This document shows, in pieces, positions 10,397 through 22,259 of a DNA stretch of 64,000 nucleotides. Source of the DNA: Euglena gracilis (lineage: Eukaryota; Euglenida; Euglenophyceae; Euglenales); the NCBI GenBank assembly GCA_039621445.1, contig CP154954.1, positions 5,557,919 through 5,621,918 on the forward strand, written 5' to 3'. Position 1 is the stretch's first letter; each line of letters begins with the position of its first letter. The notes under the pieces were generated by a model that saw only the letters and a program-made list of their open reading frames with translations, did not search any database and had not been told where the DNA came from. The translations under genes were made by a program, and so were the position numbers.

Positions 10397-12627
10397 CGAC
10401 AAGACCCAGAAACTTGGAAAAGGGAGACAGCCTTGCAAAGAAAGCCCTGGAAATTGTGGAATTTCTGCAGCCGCAGAAATGGTGGTTGGAAAACCCAAGG
10501 TACGGATACCTGGGAAAACGAGATTACATGAAACCGTACCCGTACATTGACGTGGATTACTGTCAATACACAGACTGGGGCTACAAAAAACCAACACGAA
10601 TCTGGGGCAGCCCTGACATCCTGCAGGTACCAGCAAAACGGTGTGACGGAAAAACGTGCAAGAACCTGGACCCAAACGGTGGTGGTCACCTGGTGAAACT
10701 CAGCAACAAACACAACATTCCAGCCTTCAAAAAATTCAGGATCCCAGAACAACTGATTCAAGACCTGGCGGGGTTCCACGAACGGCTACGGCAAACCAGC
10801 CAAGCCCAGGCCGCGCAGCAACAACCGCTGCAGCAGCCCAGCCCTGCCCAGACTGCAAGACAAAACATGCTCTCACAGCCCAGCCCAGGACTGACAGGTC
10901 AACAGCCAAACCCAGATTCAACTGACCTAACAGAACCTGACCAAAACATTCGGCTTCCAAAACGACTGTGTGAACCGGTGTCCAAACTCCTGCTGGGGCA
11001 GGTCATCAGCAGAAAGAATGCAAAACAACTCCTCATTGAAGTCCGTGCTGTGTTGCCGGACGGCAAAAAAATGTTCTTACAGGCCCTAATTGACACGGGA
11101 GCACAGGCAAACCTGGTGAAAAAGAACCTGATTCCCCAACAAAACTTCAGACGTTCACAAAAACCGTTGGCCCTGATCACAGCGGACGGAACAAGGATGG
11201 AAGGAGGACTACACGAAGTCACACTGAAACTGCAGTTTTCATCACGGGTGCACAACACGGACAGAACAAGGGAATGGTCCACCATTGGAACGTTCCATGA
11301 CGCTGACATCCAAGTGGATGCCATCCTCGGGTATCCGTGGATGGAACAACACCAACTGGGGGTTTTTCCACACCTACAATCACTGGCCCTCATAGGTGAA
11401 CCACTGCGGCTGCTGTCCAGTTGGCACCAGCTGAAGGAACAAAAACACAGGGAACGGAAAATACACCAACTTCAGAAAAACATTTCGGCAGTGCGGGCAC
11501 TGAATTTGCAGATTCCTGCTGAAGCGGGCCAGGACGAGGAAAAAATGTTTGAAGACGAAACAACACTGGAAACTCTGGCAAAACAACTTCAGAAATCGGC
11601 AAAGAAATCTGACAGGGTTCACGGTGTTGTGGTGGTGCCAGAAGGACAGGAAACACAAGGCGAAAAGGTGGCAGAACTGGTGAAAAAACTGCGGCAGGAC
11701 TATGAAGGAGTGGTTTTGCGAGACAAAATCTTCCCAGACCCCCCAGAACGTGGATCACTGGGTTATGGGAAAATCGAACTGAAACCTGGAACAGTGGCGA
11801 AAAAGCAGAGACCCATCCACATGACAGGAGAACGCCGACAGGCACTCATCGACATGGTGGACGAATGGGTTAGGGACCTGAAAGTGGAAGACGGAAGGAG
11901 TGACTGGTCCAGCCCCACGTTCGTGGTGGCCAAAAAAGGTGGAAAATGGAGAGGGGTGGTGGATTTCAGAGCACTGAACGAGGCAACAATCACAGACGCC
12001 CATCCCCTCCCTAGGATAGAAGACATCCTCGTTCAACAAGGACAACGGGCCCTGTACAGTGTACTGGACCTGAAAGACGCCTTCCACCAGGTGCCACTGA
12101 GAACAGAATCCAGACCCTACACCTGCTGCAGCACACCCAAGGGAACAAAACAGTGGAGAGTGGTGGTCATGGGAATGAAAAACGGTGTACCGATTTTCCA
12201 GAGGGTGATCGAGTACAGCCTGGAGGAGGTACAGGACATTGCAAACCCCTACGTGGACGACATAATCGTAGGAACCGTGTGGCAGAGGTCAGAAGAAAAA
12301 ACCCTATAACAACACGACAAAGACATCAGGAGGGTGATGGAGGCACTGAAAAAACAGCAACACGTGGCAGACATCAAGAAATGCAAATTTTTCGTGAAAG
12401 AGGTGGAATTCTGTGGACACGTGCTCGGTGGTGGACAACGAAAACCAGCACCTGGGAAATTGATGGCCTTGGAAAAATGGGAGGAACCAAAAACGGTCAC
12501 AGCCCTGCGGGCATTCCTGGGATTCACAAATTACTACGCCTCATACATCCCAGGGTATGCGGAATTGGCTGCAGACCTGATGGAAAAACTGAAAGTGAAA
12601 AAGGACAGGGGAAGAAAGGAAGCCTGA
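10354..12627 (+). pseudogene. Element A pol: C5-MTase-like domain, protease, reverse transcriptase
   Basis: The frame opens in motif IV of the cytosine methyltransferase (CGVPCTEFS, catalytic-type PC) and continues with WWLENPRYGYL (ENP in place of the usual ENV of motif VI) and VDYCQY...GYKKPTRIW. An Ala/Gln/Pro-rich spacer leads to a retropepsin-type protease with LIDTGAQANL (about 11090). The RT follows, with VLDLKDAFHQVPL and the catalytic YVDD at 12250. An in-frame TAA at 12307 interrupts it just after the catalytic box, and the RT thumb continues in the same frame to a shift near 12625. The order of modules is as in family B except for the two methyltransferase-like domains. Confidence 0.85.
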
Positions 12628-13910
12628 CACCTGTGTTTTTTGGTGAAAAAGAAAGAACAGCCTTCCAGACCATCAAAGAAAGACTGCTGGGAAGCCTGAA
12701 ACTGCAAACGGGGAACCCAGACAAACCGTTCATACTCAGGGTGGATGTAAGCGGCAGAGCCGTAGGTGCGGCTCTGGAACAATTTGCGGAGGACACTGCG
12801 GACAAACCAGACCCAACAACAGCCATGACCAAAAAAACAGTACCCGTAGCTTTCTGTTCACGAAAACTGGCACCTGGGCAGGTTCGCTCGTGGTCTCCTA
12901 GGGAGAAGGAGACCTACGCAGTGATCCTGGCCCTGCAAAAATGGGCTTCCTGGATAGGAATGCAACCGGTACTGGTGTTGACGGACCACAAGTCCATTGA
13001 GGCATGGGCAACGGAGGCGCTGGACACCCCCAGTGGACCAGCTGGACGTAGGGCTAGGTGGCACGAACTGCTTTCGCGGTTCGACATAACCGTTGCATAC
13101 GTACCTGGCAAAGACAACACGGTCGCCGATGCCTTGAGTAGGTGGGCCTACCCCGCCTCACAGGCATTCGCCGACGTGAGTATCCACGGGAGTGAGGAGG
13201 ACGACCGACTCATGAAAGAAATCATCAAACAGGAGGAAAAGGAACAGAAAACTTGTATGGTGATCAACGTGGCAGACCTGACACAGGCACAAAAACAACT
13301 TCAAGAACCCGTCACTGTGGCCGTCACAACAAGGGGGGGAGCCAAAACGGGTGAAGATTCGCCCACAGTGCCTGGTTCAACGGAAAATGGTGACACCCCT
13401 CAAAAAATTTCAAAACCACCTCAAAAACCTGCAAAAACGACAAAGAAATGGGTTGTGAAGGAAACGACTGTGGTGGAACCAAGCAAAAAACTGGCTGAGG
13501 CAACCCCAAGGGAGACCACGGATGAGGCGGGAAACCTGATCCGACCAGACCAACCAAAAAACAAAACCCCAGAAAATTCAAAAACGGCCGAGGGACCATC
13601 CACTGAGGAAGACCCACCAAGGCGAAGACCCCTGGAAGAGGACCCTGTGGAACCCCTAACAACAACAGACTCAACAAAACAACAGGACGCGCAAGGTGCG
13701 TCATCCTCAACAGGGACACCCGTTGGACCTCCATCAAGGGGAGTGCACGCCCCGGAGCTTCAACAGGGGGAACCGAAAGGGGTGATGGACAGGGAATGGA
13801 AGAACGAGTACGAAAGTTGCCCAAGGTGGGGACCTGTGCTCAAGGACCTGAAGGAAACGGGGTTCAAAAACTGGCCTGACGGGTACCGATTCGACAACGG
13901 CAGGCTCTAA
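12600..13910 (+). pseudogene. Element A pol: RNase H and tether
   Basis: After the frame shift near 12625 the RNase H domain reads cleanly. It has RVDVSGRAVGAALEQ (first Asp), SPREKETYAVILALQKW (Glu), VLTDHKSIEAW and NTVADALSRW (last Asp), so all four acidic positions are kept. A long hydrophilic tether rich in Pro, Thr and Lys (about 13250-13800) leads to the integrase. A TAA at 13908 stops the frame, and the integrase continues in the same frame beyond it. The tether has the same position and charge as in family B but little sequence identity. Confidence 0.85.
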
Positions 13911-15263
13911 AAAAACGGTCTCCTGTGTGTACCAAGTGGGTTGACTGGAAACGTAATTCGGGAACATCACGAAACAGCCGGGCACCCAGGGTCAGCCCGA
14001 CTGTGGGACCAGATGGGAAGGTGGTTTGCGTTTGCGGACCACCAGGATGCAAAAAAACTGACAGGCAAAATGATGACCATGTGTGAAACCTGCCAAGCAA
14101 CAGAGCCCAGCCACCTACCATACAAGTGCCCCATCGAACCGACACCGATTCCTGCACACCTGATGGACAGCGTTGCCATCGATTTGTTCTCACTGCCTGA
14201 AACGACTTTTGAAGGGAAAAAATATGACACGTTGGCGTTGTGTGTGGACAGGCTGAGTGGGTGGATGGTTGCAACCCCCCACCTGGCCAAGGGACTCACA
14301 GCAGAAAAGGTTGGAAAGGAAATGTACAAACAGTGGGGAATTTTTGGGATACCCTCGGTGGTGAGCTCCGACCGGGGCTCCCACTTCACAGCCGGTTGGT
14401 GGAAAATACTGTGTGCTGCCCACGGGGTCCGTGTGGCATACGGGCAGGCATACCACCACCAAGCCAACGGACGGGCTGAGGTAGCGGGTCAACAAGTCCT
14501 CCGAAAACTGGCAAAACTGGCTGCTGAAAAAGGGGTACCCTGGTTTGAACTCCTACCGAACGCCTTGAGGGCCCTACACGACGTCCCAGGTGAAACCGGT
14601 TTGTCACCGTACGAAATTGTGTTTGGCAGGCACAGACCGTTGGCGGGATTGCCATACCAACCACAAAGGGAAGCGGAAGGGGCCACAGCGTTCTTGGAAA
14701 GGATGAAAGAACAAGACCAGTGGGTGAGCCTGGTCCTGAACGAAAAACAACGTGAACGGGCTGAAACTGTGAACCGAAAACGCAGAGAACCACCTGCCTT
14801 GGAAATCGGTTCCAAAGTCTGGTATCAACCTGAAAGACAACCTGGCACCGACAAACTCGAACCGAAGTGGAAAGGACCTGCGGTGGTGTTGGAACGGGTA
14901 GGACAACACTCCTACGTGGTTGAACTACGACCGGGAAACCGACAACCTGCCCACCGTTCACAACTCAAACCCCACGTGGAGGACCTCTACAACACAACCC
15001 CTGTCCCTCTCTATTTTTGGTCGGGCAAGGCACAGGAGTTGGAGGTCGGCCCAGACGAGTGGGAGGTTGAAAAAGTGCTGAACCACCGTAGGAAAGACGG
15101 AAAACTTCAATTTTTGATTCAGTGGAAAAACTGGGACCCGTCTGACACTCAGTGGGAACCCCTGAACCACTTCTTCCTCGGAACGAACAAAGATGTGGTC
15201 CAATATTGCAAGGAACAGGATTTGGCTGTGGATGTGAGAGAGTTGCTTGATGGGATGGAGTGA
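13911..15263 (+). pseudogene. Element A pol: integrase and chromodomain
   Basis: In frame with the preceding piece across the TAA at 13908. The zinc region has HHETAGHPG and CETCQ. The catalytic triad is visible as AIDLFSLPE (Asp), SSDRGSHF (Asp) and GRAEVAGQQ (Glu). A C-terminal GPY-type beta region follows (KWYQPERQPG...KWKGPAVVL). The chromodomain is at about 15055-15170, with WEVEKVLNHR, FLIQWKNWDPSDTQWEP. Chromodomains of chromoviruses are known to steer integration to marked chromatin. The domain looks complete; stop TGA at 15261-15263. Confidence 0.85.
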
Positions 15264-16418
15264 CACGTGTCACATACCCCTGCGCTCTCTCGCACACACC
15301 GCCACGTCGCCAAACAACGACCTGGAAGCCAACCCCAGCTCTACCACCAATATTAACCTCTGTCGACTTGAACCTGTACACCACTGACAAAACCTGCCTG
15401 ACTCAAAACGACAAAACAGGCATTGGCAGCCCCCTGGCCAGCCCACCTGAACCCGAACCGCTGGCCAGCCCAACTCGAACCAGCCCAACGGACCTGAACA
15501 AGACCCGACCCGACCCGAATTCACTGACCTCAAGTGCCTCTCTTCTGCCAATCGATCCATTCTTCAATTCATCATCGTTGTTGTTGTTGGTTGGGACCCC
15601 CCCGGGGAGAACGAACCTTCACCCCTGGACCTGGCCAGCCTACTTGTAAAAACAAAACACAGCCCCCAACCCCAACCGTAGCAGCCAGCCAAACTGGGCA
15701 AACGGTGGAAGGGAAACCTGACTTTGTCCAAAAAATCCCGGACCTGGCCGGCCCCGGGCCACCGGCCGGGGGGGGGGGGGGGAGGCGAGGACCATCCACA
15801 GCACCTGACCTCGCACAAACCAGCCTACCCCCCAGAAAAAAAATACAAAAATACAAAAAAAACGTTGTCCTTGACCCAGCCTGATTTTTAACCGAAACCC
15901 AGCCTTCACCTGATTTTTATTAAAATTCGTCCCCGGCCAAAGCCTGACCGCTTGGCCTGGGGGGGGGGGGGCTGGAAGGCCCCAGCTGGACCCACCCAAC
16001 ACCGAACGGAGACCAACCCCAGACAGCGAATTGGCTAACCGAACAGAAAACGGCTGTCTAGGACCCTGACCGTGACAAAACAACTCACCTGACCTGGGAA
16101 TAAGAAGTTCCTGAAAATTTTAACCGTGGCTGGCGCTTGGTTCACAACGGCGCCTGCCCCCCCCCCAACGACAAACAGCCCTAGGCGGGCTGGGGGGGGG
16201 ACAACACACCAGACCCCGCACAGACCCAACTGTCAAAGGAGAACATTTGACTCAGCCCCCCGGCCCTAAAACGAACCTGAACGGCACAGCCCCCTGAGGG
16301 GGGGGGGACCCTGAACCACAACGGTCCCCTCGCTGGCCCCTCCTCACAACGAGTGCACTCCACACCCCTTCCTGTTGGAGTCGTGAAGAGTTGTAAACAA
16401 CTCCTTCGGGAAGGGGAG
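15264..16418 (+). other. Element A 3' untranslated region and polypurine tract
   Basis: No gene is supported. The region is C/A-rich with several long G or C homopolymers (around 15769, 15959, 16159, 16191 and 16297). A purine tract GGGAAGGGGAG (16408-16418) precedes the LTR-like end. It resembles the G-rich 3' regions of family B in position, not in sequence. Confidence 0.6.
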
Positions 16419-16897
16419 TGTGAGTCAGGGGTGCTGAGTGCCCAAAACAACATAACCTAACCCAACCCAACCTGATGACTCTGCAGTTAGGATTAGGAAA
16501 ATCTTATTAGGAATTATCAATTAGCTGACCCCATTTGTCTGCACAGGGCTCTGTCTTGTTTTTGTCTGTTTCAAGTTCAAGAATCGAATTATCTTGGTTA
16601 TCAATTATCATTCTTACCTGGACAGTACGTGGTTCATTACATTGGTGCTGGTTTTGGAATTGCTGAATTGCTTGTATTGTGCTGTTGGTCTTGTGGATTT
16701 TTTATCAAAGAAAAGGTGTGAGCCACCCAACTCACCTGTTTTCACCAAAAAGACCCACCAAAACAAAAGAAAATGCAATTTTTAAAACAAGCCGCGAGGG
16801 GAATTGAAAACACCCTGGGCAGGGTAAAAGATCCTACGCAACGGGGTGCCGGCCCCGAGGGACTTGAAACTCCAGGGCGGGCACCACGGTTACAACA
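16419..16897 (+). repeat. Probable 3' LTR of element A
   Basis: It starts TGTGAGTCAGGGG directly after the purine tract and ends at about 16897 (TTACAACA), where minus-strand family-C gag begins. A shared GATCCTACGC segment is also found in the family-B LTRs. No matching 5' LTR is in the window, so the right edge is an estimate from the TG...CA rule. Confidence 0.5.
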
Positions 16898-16899
16898 CC

Positions 16900-18711
16900 A
16901 TTAATGCTTTTACAGCGAATCTGCAAAGGTCATGTCACCTTGGTTGGTGTGGCGGTGGGTGCAACCGGTGCAGGGTTATCCGACAACACGGTGGTGGTAC
17001 CCACGGGCAAACTTCCGGGTTGTGGCTTATCCAAAAACGCGGAAATTCGCTCATCCAACCTGGTAATCTCACCTTGCGTGGATCGGGCATTCCGATTCAC
17101 CGATTCCTCAAGCCGTAATAGGCTGTTGCAGAAACCTTGCAAGGTTTCCTGCTGGCCGGTGAGCACTTGTCATAAAATGCCTTGAAATCAGGGTTCTCGG
17201 TAATCCGGGAACTGGAAACTGCAGGTAGAGACTGCATTTCCGTTGTTTTAGCAGACACCGATGCATACCGGGTCTGGAGTTCCCCAATAGCAGTTTGAAT
17301 ACCGCTAATGTCCAGAACTCGGTGGGAAAGTGCGGAATAGCTTTGTTGCAAACCCGCAATGGCCGAGTTAATCCCGCCAATGTTGGATTGCAACTGCAAC
17401 TGCAGGGAATCCTGCCGTTGTGCTACTTCCGCGACTTTCGCGCTCAGATTGGATAATCCAACCCGATTTGCGTCACAATAGCAGGTTTTCTGCTCCAAAC
17501 GGGAAAGTCGCTCCTCCAACTGCCGCACATACGTGTGGGGAGCAAAATTCTCGTTGGCTTGTGACTGGAATTGCCGAAACCTTTCCGTTTCATCGCACAA
17601 CTGCATAATGCGGTGTTGCGATTCATGGAAAGTTGCGGACAATGTGGTGAAATGGTCCATAGACACAAATCCACCACTGTTTGTTGTTGCAGACGAGGAA
17701 TCTCGTGCATGCAACTGCTGTTGCAAATGCAACAAAGCGGATGAACAGGACTCCATTTGTCCCGATAATTTCTGGAGTGAGTCATGCAAGTGCAGAAACT
17801 TGGAGTCATTCCGCGTTTCCACTTCAGGCATGCATTCACTAATTAGCCGGAAGTTTTGCGGGAGTTGTTGGCACATTTTGTCAAAGGTTTCCCGAAAGTT
17901 TGCAAGGTCAATACCAGCAAGTTCGAAATTCATCTGGCAATATTTGCCACTTGCAAGTAATTACAGCAGTATTCCAGCTGGGCGAAGACATGTTTTTGGT
18001 TGTCCCCATCAAACTGAAGCACCTTTGTTGAACGCGGTTGCACAATCTGCAACGCATTGTTGCACATGGTTGAACTGCCTCACAAGTGGGTGATCCCCTG
18101 GAAGCCGAGCAACGATATCCTGCACATCCTCAGCAGTGGAGCTCCCCAGTGCCCTTCCCATAGCCATCCATGGGTTGGGACGTACCAGAGATTTCTGGTA
18201 CCACTAGGCGAGTCTCCGGTTGCCAAGGTAGTGCGGGATAGCACCCAAGATCGGGTGGTGGCTGCAAAGCTCTGTAAGGGCTTGCTGGTGGAAGAACGGG
18301 TGGTGGCTGAAAGAAACACGGGGTTTCTAGCCCACCATCACCAGAGAAGCCCGGTGGCGGAATTACGGCGGGTCTCTCCGGTGTGCGCAGCTGCACCATT
18401 GCCGCAGACAGAGGCGAATACCCCCGTTGTGGCAAGGTGAGTGCGGAAGAGGCCGCATTAGCCTCTGAAGCCAGTGACGTGGAGGGCTCATCGCCGACCA
18501 CTGTCAATGATGACAAATGTTGCAATCTTGACAATTGAACCAGTTGTGCCTTATCGGCGTGGGAACTGGAAGCACTTTCACATAAAAGCTTCCAATCCCC
18601 AGTATCTTGGTCAATGTCTTGCAATGATGCCTGTAATAAGGCATAGTTGAATTGATGGTTGGGGCCTGTGCTTTTCATCTTTCTGATGACAAAAACAGCA
18701 AAAATCCACAA
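16900..18711 (-). pseudogene. Family C gag, copy C1 (N-terminal and coiled-coil part)
   Basis: Minus-strand pieces 18711-18130, 17933-17097 and 17166-16930 form one gag-like coding region. A Ser/Pro-rich N-terminus carries GGLETPCFFQPPP. A long region with coiled-coil character follows (LHDSLQKLSGQ, YVRQLEERLSRLEQK, VAEVAQRQDSLQLQL). The same segments, in order, occur at 24552-22570 and 29605-27465. The likely start is the ATG at 18681. The gene is broken between 18130 and 17933 and again near 17130, and cut at about 16900 by element A. The expected Gag core and zinc knuckles are therefore missing. Confidence 0.7.
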
Positions 18712-18958
18712 AACTAAGCAGTTGTGCTGGCACCAGAGGGGCTGTAACGGGTAATACCGTACAGAGCCTTCCGGAGCCTGCTCGTCTGCTTAGACGTTGA
18801 CTAGAAGCCGGGAGCTGACGCTGCGACCGTGTAATAACGGTCCAGGGGCCCTCCGCTGCCAGTCAGCGTAGGATCGAAAAAAATGATACCAAGAGTAATA
18901 CCTGGTAGCCTTTCTTTCTGTGAAGTATGTGTAGGATCGTAACCAATCTGCTACCAGG
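18712..18958 (-). other. Leader and primer-binding site of copy C1
   Basis: Reading the minus strand, TGGTAGCAGATTGGTTACG starts at 18956, just inside the end of the LTR-like block. Its first ten bases, TGGTAGCAGA, equal those of the family-B primer site and resemble the initiator-Met tRNA primer site (TGGTATCAGAG). The remaining leader to the gag start has no ORF. Confidence 0.6.
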
Positions 18959-19330
18959 TGTACGTCTGATTCCCAATTCCTCTTTCCCAATTCCCAAAAA
19001 GCCTCCGCTTTCGCCTTGGCGCACCTACTTGGGAACTGAAAATCATAGTAACAGAAAAACCCTTTTCCCACTTCCCAAGAAGCAAATCACAGAGCAATGC
19101 AGGGAGGACGGACTGGATATCCAAGTCCGGTCCGGAGAAAAGGAAGGAACAAGAATATAAAAGAATAGAATACCACCTGTGGAGAGGGAAGGGGCACCCA
19201 TTAGGAAATCCTAATAGGATCTGATTCCATCCTAACTTCCTCAACGGAAGAGGACAGAAGCATACGCCTGGTACACAGTATCACGCATTGTACCCAGGCC
19301 ATGTACCTTTTGGTTATCTATTAAATCCGT
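18959..19330 (-). repeat. 5' LTR (3' part) of copy C1
   Basis: 18959-19290 matches 29608-29935 closely (for example CCCTTTTCCCACTTCCCAAG and CCATCCTAACTTCCTCAACGG). On the minus strand it ends CGTACA next to the primer site. The upstream part of the LTR is missing. Confidence 0.65.
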
Positions 19331-19404
19331 ACCGGTTGTACCATTACCAAGTACATAGGTACCACTACCAAGTGTAGGGGGGCAAACATTCCCGGTTGCG
19401 GGAT

Positions 19405-20383
19405 CAAATCAAATTAGTTTGGAAGATTCAACTAGACATCCACAATCAAAATCATGGTAAGCGGAGATTCTCCGACAGTGAGCGCATTGGTAGGAGGGTT
19501 GGTGCATGTGGTGCGCGTTTGTGTGGGTGTCAGTGCATAAGTTGGTGTCGGTTGGGGGAGCTGCTGGGGGGTGTACAGGGGTATCTGTGGTCGACACACC
19601 TGGTGGAAAACGAAAAAGTTGTGCAGCTGGGCGGCTACTCGACACCGCAATTACTTCAGACCTTTGGGCTTTCGGCTGGGAACCCAGCGAAACGTGCGGG
19701 GTTAAGCTACTGGTTTTCTCTACCGCATGGTAAACGAGCGGTAAAAGTGCGGTGGGTAGTGGTGCAGATATGTCTTTACCCCTAGGGTAGGAAACGCTGT
19801 TTTCGGTTGTGGAAAACGTTGTGGAAATGCGGGGGGACGTCCTGGGTGACGTCATTGGGAACAAGGTTGGGGGTGTGGTGTGTGTGCGCGGGGTAGTACG
19901 CAAACCACCAATCGGTGTTGCCGTAGGAATGGAAAACCCAAAATGACATCTGACCCGGCGATATTCGCCTCGAATGCCAAAGTACCCAAAGTACCCAGAA
20001 AAATCTGGAATTGTGTGGGGGGGGGGGTGCTTCGGGATAATGGGGAGTACTATGTCCAAAATGCATCCCAAGTCACCACCGCACATGGGACCGTTGTCAG
20101 CGGTCAAGATTCAACACCCTGTGTCGACTAAAATTTTAGCTTGTGCACGAAAATTTTGAGTTTTAATTTTCGCTTGGACCAAAAGTTCAATGGGAGGAAC
20201 GCAAAGCGAAGCGTCGGGTGTAAAGTTGTTGTCGCGCCAACTGTTCCATGACCCTTTGCTTACTTTGCTCAAAATTCCAAGCAAAAATTTGGCGCAGGGA
20301 GTTGGGGACCCGAAACTTTTCCGGGTACCGACCAAAAAGACCGATGGGCAGGGGGGGCAGGGGTGATCAGTTCCTACCTCCAT
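19405..20383 (-). pseudogene. Family C pol start, copy C2: protease remnant and CxxC domain
   Basis: In the same frame as the upstream gag and separated from it by the UAG at 20429-20431. It reads into a protease with AKILVDTGC and then a TGA. What follows (LTADNGPMCGGDLGCIL) resembles the flap region, so residues between the active site and the flap appear deleted. A Ser/Thr/Pro-rich stretch leads to a small zinc-like motif, YQCAHCRRISAYHDFDCGCLV, that recurs with few changes near 63780 just upstream of the methyltransferase-like domain. The copy ends abruptly at about 19405, so RT and integrase are absent here. Confidence 0.65.
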
Positions 20384-20428
20384 CTGTTCATCAGCCCAGA
20401 GGTCTGTGCCCTCAGACCTCGGGCTCCC

Positions 20429-21292
20429 CTACTCCATATCGGAGTCGGTCTTTTGGCCTATGGTGGACTTCCTAGAGTAAATTGCGCGTATCGCGCGAAT
20501 GGCATTCCTGTCTTCCATCAGCTCATCTTCGGTGCTCTCATCCCCCACCCTGCCAGAAGCCAGGTCTTTTTCCTCGATAGATGATATTTTGAAACCAACC
20601 CGCTGCCTATTGGCAGAACCGCGATTGGAATCGCGACGACCATGCCTAGGGCGGAGAGAACGGGAACGGGGGCACTTGGATGAATGGTGGTCTTTATACC
20701 CACAAAGGGAACAACAGTCTCGCGATTGTGATTGCATTTTGGCATCATAGCGACGTGGGGAGCGGGTATCCGCTCCACCGCGATCGGACCGTGAAAAGGA
20801 TGATCCACTTCGCGACCGAGATCGCGAAGAATCGCGATTCGCATCCCGATTGCGGGTGGGCCGGGAGGACCGACCACGCGGTATGAAACCACGTCCGCTA
20901 TTGCGGCGGCGTGAACGGAAACGCGGTCGACCATCACCCGATCGGTATCCCGACCGCTGCGAATGCGCAGATCGTGAAGAACGTGAACTCCAGGAAGAGA
21001 GGGATCCTCGGGGGCTCTTACTGCGCTTTCGCGCTTGGGGATTCGGACACTCCCGAGACATATGTCCCGGTTGATAAAACAAAAAGCACACTTTGTCCGA
21101 AACTTGATCAGAAAGTGCGCGAATAGCACGATTTGGATTCCCGTGTGGGGGATTTGGTGTTTGAGCGCGGATAGCCCGCTTTGGAATCACTCGATGGTGA
21201 TTTTGGTGATTTTGGGGAGGTAGTCCTTTGGACTGCATGGACTCAACCGGTGGGTACACCAGCGGTAGGGTGGTGGTGATATAACGATTCAA
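20429..21292 (-). pseudogene. Family C gag C-terminus, copy C2: RS-rich region with CCHC zinc knuckles
   Basis: Nucleocapsid-like region. The first knuckle reads CFLFYQPGHMSREC, with Phe where the second Cys should be. The second, CSLCGYKDHHSSKC, is a complete C-x2-C-x4-H-x4-C. Between them lies a long Arg/Ser region (SRSRSRSGSSFSRS type). The frame ends with UAG at 20429-20431, and the pol frame continues in phase after it, with a strong hairpin starting 3 nt downstream. Nucleocapsid knuckles bind the element's RNA; the RS region is unusual for Gag. Confidence 0.75.
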
Positions 21293-21990
21293 TCTGTCCC
21301 AGAAGTTGTGATAACTTCATTTGTTTGGAAACATAGTTCCATCCCTCATCGAGAGTCAAAATGTGTCCCGCGAGTTCCTCGCGGTTGATTTCCTTGATGA
21401 GTTTGGGGATTAACGCAGTAATACCGCATCAATTTGCTCCTTGATTTGCTTTTACCCTCACTCATTAACTTGGGCTGTCAATGCAAGCCATTTGGCGTAC
21501 CATAAGTCTATCGAATTCCAATTGCGGTCCGGGTGGGGGGGGGGGGGGGAAATCGCCATTTGTTTTCCAGACTGATTCTGGAAACCAAACTGGAGCATGA
21601 ACAAGCATATTGCTCAACCAATTCCTCAAAAGAAATGCGCCTGCAAATGACTAATTGTCTGGCGCGTTCTTTTTCTTCCCTTGGGAGGTAAACAAAAAAT
21701 TCCATCTTGATTACCTCTGGGTTGTCATCTTGGGTGGGTCCCTTCAAATCCCAATAATATTCCCAGTCGCAGAAAAATTGTTTCCACGTGGTGGGGTCAC
21801 CGTCCCATTGGGGCTTCACCTTGTTCGCTATCGCGATGGTGCCTTTGAAATCTTTCTGAGAAACCCGTGGCCCTTCGGTGGTATTCCAGGTGTGGGCCCG
21901 GGCGCGAAATTGCACCATGTGCAGGTACACCGGTGGTTGCACCAAGGGTATTGTTCGGGTTATTTTGTGAATGCGCATGGAACATACCAC
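21293..21990 (-). pseudogene. Family C gag core, copy C2
   Basis: The piece at 21990-21508 carries a retrotransposon Gag core: KVKPQWDGDPTTWKQFFCDW, a helix-rich stretch and RARQLVICRRISFEELVEQY. It corresponds in position to the core NFSGQPKDWSSFVRDWDQYF of family B. The part 21507-21293 has no long open frame and has lost its reading frame. Confidence 0.65.
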
Positions 21991-22259
21991 TTAGTGTACC
22001 ATATGTACCATGCAAATTTTCGGAATCGCAATTGCGCGAATGGTGATGCGGTTGCGCATGTGGAGGTGAGGTATCACATGGTTGCACCATTGGTGCCACT
22101 AAGCGAATTTGGGTGGTATGACCAATACCCGGTGTGGAGGTGCGGATCACACCACGAATTAGTTCGTCTAAATCTCTTGATTTAAGAGGGGGGTGGGTCT
22201 GGTTTTCGCTTGAAAACCCGACTCATCACCCGAAAACTCGTCCATTTGGACTGGTAATG

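Larger units (their letters stand above)
9654..16897 (+). mobile_element. Element A: Ty3/gypsy chromodomain retrotransposon, 5' truncated
   Basis: Pol-derived modules run in the order adenine-methyltransferase-like, cytosine-methyltransferase-like, protease, RT, RNase H, integrase, chromodomain (ends 15263). A G/C-homopolymer-rich 3' region, a purine tract (16408-16418) and an LTR-like end follow. Gag and the 5' LTR are missing; the upstream side is a G-rich tract and the H1 insertion. The right end near 16897 cuts into a family-C gag on the other strand. The frame is broken by two shifts (about 10345 and 12625) and two stops (12307 and 13908), so this copy is inactive. Confidence 0.8.
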
